63,410 nucleotides of DNA from CALISC01 sp963542545. Its GTDB lineage: Bacteria; Bacillota_I; Bacilli_A; Acholeplasmatales; Acholeplasmataceae. Positions 26,299 to 33,696 of this stretch are shown here, piece after piece (positions within the stretch are counted from its first letter, which is position 1; each line of letters begins with the position of its first letter). The position numbers and the translations under genes are program-made. The notes under the pieces are model-generated. The model ran no database searches and was not told where the DNA came from. It saw only the letters and a list, made by a program, of their open reading frames with translations. The DNA lies in the NCBI GenBank assembly GCA_963542545.1, contig CAUTWO010000003.1, positions 1-63,410 of the forward strand, written 5' to 3'.

Positions 26299-27291
26299 AT
26301 GCAATTTAGAAGTATATTTAAAAAAACTATTTTAGTTTCACTGATGCTTTTTTCAGTTGTTTTTTTGATTGCGTGTAAAAATACACCAGAACCTGCACCA
26401 AATCCAACTCCCACCCCACAACCTACACCAACTCCAAACAACGAATACAAAGAACATGAACTTGATAAAACCTATTATCAGGGTGTGGATTTTCAGACAA
26501 AAAATGACGAGGAGTTTATCAAATCTCTTAGAAAAGTTACAAGAGATAAACATACCAATTACACTTCATACAATGAAGTAAGACAACTTTTAACAAAAAC
26601 AGATAAACTAGATAACGGAAAACTTTGGGGTATGTATAACGGAGAAGAGTTTGCACCTAAATGGACTGGTGGCAAGCCTTGGAACCGTGAACACGTTTGG
26701 GTAAACTCAAGACTGGGTGTTCCAAGAGTAAAAGGTGCTGATCGCAATTTAGCTGCTGATTTACATAACTTAAGAGTTTGTAATACCAATGTAAACTCAG
26801 CCAGAAATAATTTTTACTATGTTGCGAAAAATGAAAATGGTCAGTATTTTGACGATCACGCCGAGGCACAATTAGCAGGTTCTCGTAAATACTTTCCAAG
26901 TTATAAACATGGAGGAGACGCCATTCGTATTTTGCTTTACATGATAATTCACTACGCTGAACTAAATTTTGCGGTCGAAGAACCTTATAAGATGACCTAT
27001 GTACCTGAAGGCGCGTATATTGGAAATGTTGATGACTTTGCTTACTTGCTTCAAAAAGATCCAGTTGACCAGTTTGAAATTAACAGAAACAATCGTATCC
27101 AAAAAATTCAGGGCAACCGCAACCCCTTCATTGACCACCCAGAAATTGCCTACAGGGTAGTTAAGTATTTCCAAAACCATAAAAACAAAGAACTAAACGA
27201 ACGAAAACGAGTTTTTGAAGTTGAGTTTTTTATCCAAAGGATTTCAGAAAATCAAACTAGATATTCACACACAGAACTTAAAGACTTCTAA
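26299..27291 (+). CDS. Secreted nuclease lipoprotein, endonuclease I (EndA/NucM) family
   Basis: A 330-residue lipoprotein: lipobox IAC (Cys26), then a Pro-Thr stalk (EPAPNPTPTPQPTPTP). The catalytic domain shows WNREHVW with the active-site His132, DLHNLRV with His156, N-T-N-V-N-x2-R, and the family-typical C-terminal block EINRNNRIQKIQGNRNPF, then DHPE. These enzymes cut DNA or RNA without strong specificity and need a divalent metal. Anchored outside, it would release nucleotides for salvage, in keeping with deoC-deoD nearby. AAGGAG is 6 nt before the ATG. It is monocistronic. Confidence 0.93.
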   Translation: MQFRSIFKKTILVSLMLFSVVFLIACKNTPEPAPNPTPTPQPTPTPNNEYKEHELDKTYYQGVDFQTKNDEEFIKSLRKVTRDKHTNYTSYNEVRQLLTKTDKLDNGKLWGMYNGEEFAPKWTGGKPWNREHVWVNSRLGVPRVKGADRNLAADLHNLRVCNTNVNSARNNFYYVAKNENGQYFDDHAEAQLAGSRKYFPSYKHGGDAIRILLYMIIHYAELNFAVEEPYKMTYVPEGAYIGNVDDFAYLLQKDPVDQFEINRNNRIQKIQGNRNPFIDHPEIAYRVVKYFQNHKNKELNERKRVFEVEFFIQRISENQTRYSHTELKDF

Positions 27292-27309
27292 ACAAACTAA
27301 AGCAAGAAA

Positions 27310-27332
27310 AAAGACCAGGTAACCTGGTCTTT
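27310..27332. terminator. Bidirectional terminator between convergent genes
   Basis: AAAGACCAGG pairs with CCTGGTCTTT around TAA, followed by T7 on the plus strand and preceded by A-rich sequence. It serves both the nuclease gene and the gene ending at 27364. Confidence 0.9.
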
Positions 27333-27363
27333 TTTTACATTTATAAATAATTTGTCTTAAAAA

Positions 27364-27948
27364 CTAACGAATTAAGCCTTTAATTTGGTGAATTAAACCG
27401 TATTCAATTTCAGTTGGTTCAAACTCAGCGTGTTCACCAGTAAACAGACGGTCACGAAGCGGGAAAGAATAATTAGTTCCGTTTGAAAACTTCAATACTA
27501 AGTTAAAAGTTTCGCGGCGAGGATTTGTGATGTCGTCTAGTTTGTATTCAGTGTCAAGAGATACAACGTCTGAATACAGCACATCAGTTGAAGAAATTGG
27601 GTAAATGAAGTCATAGTTGTAGTCTGCTCTCGCTGTATATACCTTAATTGAGTCTGGTGCGAAAAATAGCAGAGTTAAGTTAGCAGTTTCATAAAAAACT
27701 TCTTGGGTATCTCCGTCTTTTAGCACAACTTTAAAGTTTAGGGTTGTCTTTCTTAAAATATCTGGAGTTTTGACTAACATAAAGTTATTAAAATGATACT
27801 GAGCCGGATCTAAGTTAAATAAACGGCAGGCTTTGTTGAAAGCTTTGCGGTCAGTTTCATAAATATACTGACTAGCCTTTTCATAACCATAACTTTTTGG
27901 GTTGTCTAAAAAGAATTTATGCATAAATTCTAAACGGTTTTTGTCCAT
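27364..27948 (-). CDS. Hypothetical cytoplasmic protein
   Basis: A 194-residue protein with no signal or membrane segment. The N-terminal third is helical and charged (RLEFMHKFFLDN ... RKAFNKACRLF), and the remainder is beta-prone with many aromatic residues and paired acidic loops. No family is recognised. It lies 85 nt after rpmG on the same strand and could be the last gene of the rpmG-lemA group. A clear coding bias like its neighbours supports it as real. Confidence 0.75.
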   Translation of the reverse strand: MDKNRLEFMHKFFLDNPKSYGYEKASQYIYETDRKAFNKACRLFNLDPAQYHFNNFMLVKTPDILRKTTLNFKVVLKDGDTQEVFYETANLTLLFFAPDSIKVYTARADYNYDFIYPISSTDVLYSDVVSLDTEYKLDDITNPRRETFNLVLKFSNGTNYSFPLRDRLFTGEHAEFEPTEIEYGLIHQIKGLIR

Positions 27949-28033
27949 ATAATACCTCTTTGAAATGAATACTTTAGCACGAAATGGCTAAGTAATTGTT
28001 TTGTTTAATTTTTAGTTTTTTAGTTAATTTAAA

Positions 28034-28183
28034 TTATTTTTTTTCAGTGTGAACAGTAGTTTTGCGTTCACGAGCACAGTACTTGTTAAAAGAAAGTTTA
28101 TCAGGTGTAGTTTTTTTGTTTTTATTTGTGTAGTAGTTTTCTTCTTTGCAAGATGTGCAAACTAATTTTACTTTATCTCTCAT
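28034..28183 (-). CDS. rpmG: Large ribosomal subunit protein bL33
   Basis: This 49-residue protein starts MRDKVKLVCTSC and ends KYCARERKTTVHTEKK, the bL33 pattern (KLVCTxC ... NKNKxTxPDKL ... KYC). It keeps the first CxxC pair, but the second reads CARE, so a full zinc ribbon is unlikely; such mixed forms occur in Firmicutes. AAAGGA is 7 nt before the ATG. It lies between lemA and the hypothetical gene at 27364. Confidence 0.93.
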   Translation of the reverse strand: MRDKVKLVCTSCKEENYYTNKNKKTTPDKLSFNKYCARERKTTVHTEKK

Positions 28184-28225
28184 AGTTGTGTCCTTTTTTA
28201 AAATTTAAGTTGATGGGTGTTTAAA

Positions 28226-28900
28226 TTAAAAGAAAGTTTGGCGGGCAGCGGCTTTAACTTCTTTAGATGCGGCAAACGGAATTCTAGTGGTTAGCGACAT
28301 TTTAGCAGCCACAATTTGTTTAGTTGGCCAAACAAATAAGTTGCGGTTCCATTGATCTACAATGTCGTTGTAGTAAATTCTAGCAGCAGTAATTTCTCTT
28401 TGTGTGTTGGTGTTATCACGCATTGCGCTTTCAATAACTTGATTTGACTTAAGTTCAGGATATGCCTCAAATGCTAGGTTAATTTGTGAAAAACCACGGT
28501 CAACTTGTGCCTGAATGTCGTTTCTAGTCTCTTCTGTAATTTGTCCAGGTTTTACTCCACCTCTAAGTGCAGCGACTCCTTCAAAAACATCCTTTTCGTG
28601 TTTTATTTGTTGTTTAACTAAAGCAGCGACGTTTTTAAGAATCTCAAGACGGTGTTCAAGGTAAGTGTCAACTTCTGAAGCCGCGCGTTGCATTTTTTGC
28701 TCAAGGCGCATAAAAAAGTTTCTTGCTTTTATCTTTTTAAATAAGAAAATTAAACCAGGTATAATTAGCGGAAACCAAAGTAGAAACTCAAATAAAGAAG
28801 AACCCCAGCCTACTTTTGCGTCAATTCTTTTGCCAATAACGTTAATATCTTGACCGTTTTCCATAACAGGGCCGTTAACTTCGTCTAATAAATTTGCCAT
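28226..28900 (-). CDS. LemA family membrane protein
   Basis: A 224-residue protein with one membrane segment (about residues 34-56) and a long helical cytoplasmic part. The LemA signatures are present: the helical start (MRLEQKMQRAASEVDTYLEHR), EAYPELKSNQVIESAM, then ITAARIYYNDIVDQWNR and FVWPTK near the end. The ATG at 28900 is chosen because AAAGGAG lies 6 nt upstream. LemA function is not established. It pairs with the membrane protein encoded just upstream, a gene order seen for LemA with large two-helix partners. Confidence 0.88.
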   Translation of the reverse strand: MANLLDEVNGPVMENGQDINVIGKRIDAKVGWGSSLFEFLLWFPLIIPGLIFLFKKIKARNFFMRLEQKMQRAASEVDTYLEHRLEILKNVAALVKQQIKHEKDVFEGVAALRGGVKPGQITEETRNDIQAQVDRGFSQINLAFEAYPELKSNQVIESAMRDNTNTQREITAARIYYNDIVDQWNRNLFVWPTKQIVAAKMSLTTRIPFAASKEVKAAARQTFF

Positions 28901-28975
28901 AATTATCTCCTTTGTGCGTTTTTTTAAGTTCAAGCTAAAAAATCTGTACCTAAATTATTATATCTCAAAATAGCC

Positions 28976-30670
28976 TTATTTGACAATTGAAACTGTATTT
29001 TCTTCGCTGTAGGCTTGATTGTTTTTATCAAAGAAGTTATTTTCAAAATAATTTGCGTCGTCTTGGTTAGGTGCAACTTCGTATCTAAGTTCTTTAAAAA
29101 CAGGGATATACTCAGTCCAATTGACAGGAACCTGATGTGGACCGTCTCCAGCGTTTACAACAACATAGTCAACTCTTGGAACCGCTTTAAAAGAATGCAC
29201 TTTGCAAACGTTTTCATATTCAGTAAGTGGTTCTAAAATATATTCATCAATTCCGGCTTCATCTGGCAGAAGTTCTGTGTTTTTTAATTTAGCAAGTAAA
29301 GCAAGGTGTTCAAGGACAGATGGTTGTCTTGAGTACTCGGGTTGTTTTGAAATATTTCCTTCTAGTAGAACTGGATTTGAAAGATAAGGAATAAAACTGT
29401 CGTATAGAGAAGCACTTAAAACTTGCGCGTATTTTTTGTATTCACTTAAAAAAGCAGTTAAGTTATAGTCAACAAACTCAAGCGGATTTTTGTCAAAACT
29501 TTCACTTAGTTCGCGCAGTGCAACTTCGTTGGTGTTGTGAGATTTTGAGTAAGTGTAGTTGCGACCACTTGGCAGAGATTTGGCAAAGTTTATTAAGTTT
29601 TGTTGGGCAACTTGGCCAAAAAAAGCACGATATTTTTGCTCAGATGAGCGTTTAGTTGCAGGAAAAAGCGCTTCAAACTCAGTGTTTGACATCGGTGTGA
29701 AGTCTGCGTTCTTTTTTTCAAATTGAGCAAGCGTTTTTTCGGCTTGTTTGATGTATTTGTCGTGTTTAGCAGGATTGTAGTCAAGAACTGGTGACTTTTC
29801 AAACTCAAGTTCAGGCACAGCATTGGCGTATAGTGAGTTTACAGCAATATATCTGTATTCTGGTTTTGGTTTAACTAATGTGGCGTGCAAGGTTTCTGAA
29901 ACCAGGCGTCTGTGTTCACCAAAACCTGAGTAGTAGCTAATTGCTAAACTACCGGTGTAGGTGTGTGGAACCATGTTCATTTCTTTATACGTTCCGACAA
30001 TAAACGGGTTTTTATAAAAATAACCGGCTCTGTAGTTAACTAACATTGAAGTTGAAGAAGGCACGTACACTGGGTCAAAATTCTTTTCAATGTATTTAGT
30101 GAAGTTAGTATCGGCTGACTTTAAAAACCTAATTTCCGGAATTTGCACCTGCATTTGACTGTAAACTTGGCTGTAGTTAAATGCACGATAAAACCCATAT
30201 AGTTTACTGATAGTTTCTTCAATTTTGGCGTCAATTACTTCTTCAAAATTAGAAATTGTTGCCTTAAACTTCTTATTTTTTTTAGAAAGGAAAATTGAAG
30301 TTAAAATAATTAAAGTTAAAAACCCAACTGCTACTAATATACAACTTGCAAAAATAGAGTAAACAGCAGCAGGGCTAAGCGGAATACCAGGTTCTGTAAA
30401 AACGTAATATGCGCCGCCAGTTGCGGTCAGCATTAACAAAACTAAAAGGGTAAGTAAAATGCCCATACCGGCTTTAAATAAACTAAACTTGCGTTTAGTT
30501 TTTAAAAGCACTTTGCCAAGTGCATTGATTTCTCGGCAGTCTGCTTGGTTTTCTTTTAAAGAAGTGCCAGTTTGCTCAAGCAACTCATTTAAATAAGTTT
30601 CGGTTTCGCTAGCATGTTCTTTTAAGAAATCAGTTCTATATCTTACTGGATTTAAAATATCTGCAGGCAT
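28976..30670 (-). CDS. Two-helix membrane protein paired with LemA
   Basis: A 564-residue protein. A ~60-residue charged N-terminus is followed by two strong membrane helices (about 64-92 and 103-130) joined by a short loop, then ~430 residues with no further helix, so most of it is likely cytoplasmic. The soluble part has a conserved-looking beta core (GSLAISYYSGFGEHRR ... LHATLVKPKPEYRYI) and a helical tail. The layout resembles DUF3137 proteins that often neighbour lemA, but I cannot show homology by eye. Its start is 23 nt after the deoD stop region, and it may share a transcript with lemA. Confidence 0.8.
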   Translation of the reverse strand: MPADILNPVRYRTDFLKEHASETETYLNELLEQTGTSLKENQADCREINALGKVLLKTKRKFSLFKAGMGILLTLLVLLMLTATGGAYYVFTEPGIPLSPAAVYSIFASCILVAVGFLTLIILTSIFLSKKNKKFKATISNFEEVIDAKIEETISKLYGFYRAFNYSQVYSQMQVQIPEIRFLKSADTNFTKYIEKNFDPVYVPSSTSMLVNYRAGYFYKNPFIVGTYKEMNMVPHTYTGSLAISYYSGFGEHRRLVSETLHATLVKPKPEYRYIAVNSLYANAVPELEFEKSPVLDYNPAKHDKYIKQAEKTLAQFEKKNADFTPMSNTEFEALFPATKRSSEQKYRAFFGQVAQQNLINFAKSLPSGRNYTYSKSHNTNEVALRELSESFDKNPLEFVDYNLTAFLSEYKKYAQVLSASLYDSFIPYLSNPVLLEGNISKQPEYSRQPSVLEHLALLAKLKNTELLPDEAGIDEYILEPLTEYENVCKVHSFKAVPRVDYVVVNAGDGPHQVPVNWTEYIPVFKELRYEVAPNQDDANYFENNFFDKNNQAYSEENTVSIVK

Positions 30671-30705
30671 TTTTCTTTACCTCTTTTATGTTATTGTTTT
30701 TTAAA

Positions 30706-31419
30706 TTAAAGTAAAGCAGTTTCAAGCGCAACTTCCATCATTTTATTGAAAGAAGTTTGTCTCTCTTCTGCAGTTGTGACTTCCTTTGTCACTAAGTTGT
30801 CAGAAATAGTTAAAAGACAAGCGGCTTGTTTGCCTAGTTTTTGGGCATTTAAAAATAAAGCAAATGACTCCATTTCTACGCAAAGAGGATTCGCTTTTTG
30901 GCGTTTTTCTTCAAAAACCGGGTTGTCTGCGTAAAACACGTCAGATGAGTGAATTAAGCCGACTTTTAAGTCTACTCCGATACTGTCGGCGGCTTGTTTA
31001 ATTTTAGCATTTAGTGAAGCTGTAGCTGTAGCGATATTTGATTGGTAGTTCATCAAAGCCAAACCATAGGTAGTCTCTGAGTACGCTGCGTCTGCCAAGA
31101 CTACTGAGTAAACTGGCAGGTCTGCGTGGTAGGAACCAGCAGATCCTATTCTAATAATCTTTTCAACGCCGTAGAAAGCAAATAGTTCGTATGAATAAAT
31201 TCCAATTGAAGGTTGGCCCATGCCTGAGCCAAAAACTGTGACTTTTTTGCCCTTATAAGTTCCGGTGAAGCCAAACATATTGCGAACTGAGTTGATTTGC
31301 ACAACATCAGTCAGGTAAGTTTCGGCGATATACTTTGCGCGAAGCGGATCGCCTGGCATTAAGACAATCGGCGCGATTTGGCTTTTGTCTTTTAGACTAA
31401 TATGCGGAGTTGGAATCAC
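30706..31419 (-). CDS. deoD: Purine nucleoside phosphorylase DeoD
   Basis: The 237-residue enzyme splits purine (deoxy)nucleosides with phosphate. Seen: the start TPHISLKDKSQIAP, MPGDPLRAKYIAE, GSGMGQPSIGIYSYELF with the phosphate-site residues, RIGSAGSYH, CVEMESFALF, and LTISDNL. The start is GTG at 31419: AAAGGAG sits 6 nt before it inside deoC, and the protein then matches the family length. A frame start at 31482 would add a non-family extension. It overlaps deoC by 23 nt, coupling the two salvage enzymes. Confidence 0.95.
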   Translation of the reverse strand: MIPTPHISLKDKSQIAPIVLMPGDPLRAKYIAETYLTDVVQINSVRNMFGFTGTYKGKKVTVFGSGMGQPSIGIYSYELFAFYGVEKIIRIGSAGSYHADLPVYSVVLADAAYSETTYGLALMNYQSNIATATASLNAKIKQAADSIGVDLKVGLIHSSDVFYADNPVFEEKRQKANPLCVEMESFALFLNAQKLGKQAACLLTISDNLVTKEVTTAEERQTSFNKMMEVALETALL

Positions 31420-32065
31420 CGTCTTCTCCTTTAACGATAAGTAGACCTTTTGAAGTTCCGATTCTAGTTGCCCCAAGTTCAATCATTTTCTCGGCGTCTA
31501 GTTTATTTTTAACTCCGCCAGATGCTTTAACTTCAGCCGCGCCTTTAACGGTTTTCACCATTAAAGCCACATCTTCAAAACGTGCACCGTATTCAGCAAA
31601 ACCAGTTGAGGTTTTGACAAAATTAGCCTTAGCACGCACAACTAACTTAGACGCTAGTTTAATTTCTTCTTTAGTAAGAAGTGCTGTTTCAATAATAACT
31701 TTAAGTACGCGTTCACCGCAGGCTTTTTTGATTTTCTTAATTTCTTTAAGCACACGGTCTTTATGTCCATTTTTTAAATCAGACACGTTGATAACCATGT
31801 CAATTTCATCGGCGCCTTTTTTAATTGCATCTTTAGTTTCAAAAACTTTAGTTTCAGTAGTTGTCGCTCCGTGTGGGAAGCCGATTACTGTGCAAACTAA
31901 CACATCTGAGCCTTCAAGTTCTTGTTTTGCCAGTGGGATGAAGCAAGGGTTGATGCAAACTGATTTGAATTTATATTCTTTTGCTTCCTTGCAAAGTTGA
32001 ACGATGCTTTCTTCTGTACAGTATGCACCTAATTTTGTGTGGTCTATGTATTTATTTAGTTCCAT
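31397..32065 (-). CDS. deoC: Deoxyribose-phosphate aldolase
   Basis: A 222-residue TIM-barrel aldolase that cleaves deoxyribose-5-phosphate to glyceraldehyde-3-phosphate and acetaldehyde. Seen: YIDHTKLGA at the start, VCTVIGFPHG, EIDMVINV, the Schiff-base lysine in NFVKTSTGF, and VKASGGVK. With deoD downstream it forms a deoxynucleoside catabolic pair that feeds carbon into glycolysis. Upstream is an unrecognised 285-residue gene on the same strand, 11 nt away. Confidence 0.97.
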   Translation of the reverse strand: MELNKYIDHTKLGAYCTEESIVQLCKEAKEYKFKSVCINPCFIPLAKQELEGSDVLVCTVIGFPHGATTTETKVFETKDAIKKGADEIDMVINVSDLKNGHKDRVLKEIKKIKKACGERVLKVIIETALLTKEEIKLASKLVVRAKANFVKTSTGFAEYGARFEDVALMVKTVKGAAEVKASGGVKNKLDAEKMIELGATRIGTSKGLLIVKGEDGDSNSAY

Positions 32066-32076
32066 GTTATTTCCTC

Positions 32077-32934
32077 CTAATCAACTAAATTATGCAGTCT
32101 ACACTCGGTAAACTGTTTTTCTACATCTGGTAGTCTGTATTTTAAAATAAGTTTTTGGACTTTTTTAGCACGCTTTAAAGGAATGATTTTGCTTTCCTTT
32201 AAAAACCCAGGCACAGGCTCAAGGTAAGCATCAGCTATCTCTTTAATTTGCTTAAAGTCAAGAACCCTGTAGTGCTCACCTTGTTCAAGATAAACTAAGT
32301 CCAGAACAGGTGGAACTAAAAGTCCGGTTTTCTCTGGCCAAACAACAGCAAAATATGCGTTGTTTTTGTTGTCTTTAAGTAGTTTATATCTAGGTACAAA
32401 CACGCCAGTTTCACTAAAGTGTTGAGAAAGTGCACGATATTCTTCTAAGTAAGTTAAAGCCAGCGTAGCCGTGCGCGGCGATACTTGCAGGTAGTTAATT
32501 AGTTCTTCTGGATGTCTTACCTTGTATTGTCCTTTGATGTATTTAAAAATTTCAAGGACCTGGCTTTGGTCAAACGGCAAGATGTCTTTAAAAAACTCAG
32601 AGTAGACAACTAGCCCAAAGGTTTCGCATAAATGCTTAACTCTGTTTAAGATAAGTTCAACGAAGTAAGTAGGTGAAACAAACGGAAAAGACAAACGAAA
32701 GTTAATGTCGTAGTACTCTGGGTTTAGTTTCCAAAGTTCAGGGACACTAGATGAGCGAGTAATGTAAAAAGCGGCCTTAAATTGTAAATCAGGATGCCTA
32801 AGTACATATTTTACGGCGTCTTTTTCGTTTTCAACCGAGTAAGCGCCAACTGCCAAAAGATAGGCATGTAGGTTTGCGTTGATAGCCGGTCGTTGATCGC
32901 TTTTTTTAAAAAAATGAATGTTAAAATCTTTCAC
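32077..32934 (-). CDS. Hypothetical protein, unknown function
   Basis: A 285-residue protein without signal or membrane segments. The middle (about 115-175) is helical, with EELINYLQVSPRTATLALTY resembling a helix-turn-helix, and the C-terminal third carries a basic stretch (IIPLKRAKKVQKLILKYR). A DNA-binding role would fit a gene directly before deoC-deoD, but this is inference and no regulator family is recognised. Aromatic and basic content is high throughout. The ATG overlaps no neighbour, and the ileS-linked gene lies 51 nt upstream. Confidence 0.7.
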   Translation of the reverse strand: MKDFNIHFFKKSDQRPAINANLHAYLLAVGAYSVENEKDAVKYVLRHPDLQFKAAFYITRSSSVPELWKLNPEYYDINFRLSFPFVSPTYFVELILNRVKHLCETFGLVVYSEFFKDILPFDQSQVLEIFKYIKGQYKVRHPEELINYLQVSPRTATLALTYLEEYRALSQHFSETGVFVPRYKLLKDNKNNAYFAVVWPEKTGLLVPPVLDLVYLEQGEHYRVLDFKQIKEIADAYLEPVPGFLKESKIIPLKRAKKVQKLILKYRLPDVEKQFTECRLHNLVD

Positions 32935-32985
32935 AAATATTCCTTAATTCTACTTAAAAATTATACTAAATTTTTAGATTTTTGG

Positions 32986-33696
32986 CTAAATTTTTGCAAA
33001 ATCGGTGAAATTAGTTAAAATCGGAGTGACCGAAATTAAACCTTTTTCAACGGCTATAAGGTCAGTTTGAGTCGTAGAAATTTTGGCGTCTACCGAAAGC
33101 ATGGTTTTAAAAACCAAAGCAGTGCCAGTGGCTTCTTCTTTTAAAAACTGATAAGTAGTTTTAAAGTCAGCAAGTTCAGTAATACAAGTGCTTTTAGCCA
33201 AACTAGTTGGTATATTGACGTTTAATAGCGGGTATTTTGAATATAGTTTTTTTAAAAAATACTCATTTAGCCAAGTTTTGAAGTTTAGTTTAAAGTTATC
33301 AGAAAGTGTTTCACGACTAGATATTAAACAAGTTGGAACTCCTGAAACCGCAGCATTAAAAGCAAACGGAAATACTAAGTTGGTTGCAAGGTCTGAGCCT
33401 AGCACTAAGTTTTTGTTGCCAGCAAACACACAAATGTCAAATTTCACGCCAAAAGTTTTTTTAGCAAGTTCCAAAATTGCAACTGGTTTACTTTCAAAAA
33501 GGTAAGTGTCTCGAGTTGAAGAAAGTGTCGGAACAACTCGGCTTAGTTTTACGTATCCTGGGTTTTTAAGACAACCGCCTACAGGACTTTCTGGAAGCAC
33601 AAGAGACCAAACTACTCCAAAGTGAGAAAGGGTAGCGGCAATAAAGTCTTGGGTTTGTCTTTCTTGACTAGACATAACTAAAAGTACATTAAGCAT
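32986..33696 (-). CDS. SurE-like protein lacking the metal-binding Asp pair
   Basis: A 236-residue protein that aligns with SurE nucleotidases over its length: N-terminal VLLVMSS in place of ILLSNDD, KFDICVFAGNKNLVLGSD in place of PDIVVSGINAGPNLGDD, LLNVNIP for LNVNVP, and DLIAVEKGLISVTPI for DFAAVDEGYVSITPL. The two N-terminal Asp ligands of the catalytic metal are Ser-Ser here, so ordinary 5'-nucleotidase activity is unlikely. The ATG at 33696 is supported by AAGGAG and overlaps the ileS stop by 8 nt. It could be a pseudo-enzyme or have an altered active site. Confidence 0.72.
   Translation of the reverse strand: MLNVLLVMSSQERQTQDFIAATLSHFGVVWSLVLPESPVGGCLKNPGYVKLSRVVPTLSSTRDTYLFESKPVAILELAKKTFGVKFDICVFAGNKNLVLGSDLATNLVFPFAFNAAVSGVPTCLISSRETLSDNFKLNFKTWLNEYFLKKLYSKYPLLNVNIPTSLAKSTCITELADFKTTYQFLKEEATGTALVFKTMLSVDAKISTTQTDLIAVEKGLISVTPILTNFTDFAKI

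Noticed and set aside
26353..26460. Repetitive DNA that might be a tandem repeat or CRISPR-like array
   Set aside because: It codes for the Pro-Thr stalk of the nuclease lipoprotein. The same low-complexity stalk occurs in two other lipoproteins, and there are no spacers.
31410..32000. Long plus-strand ORF (196 codons) opposite deoC
   Set aside because: It lies wholly antisense to a gene with clear aldolase motifs and encodes a Ser/Thr/Leu-rich sequence typical of a shadow frame.
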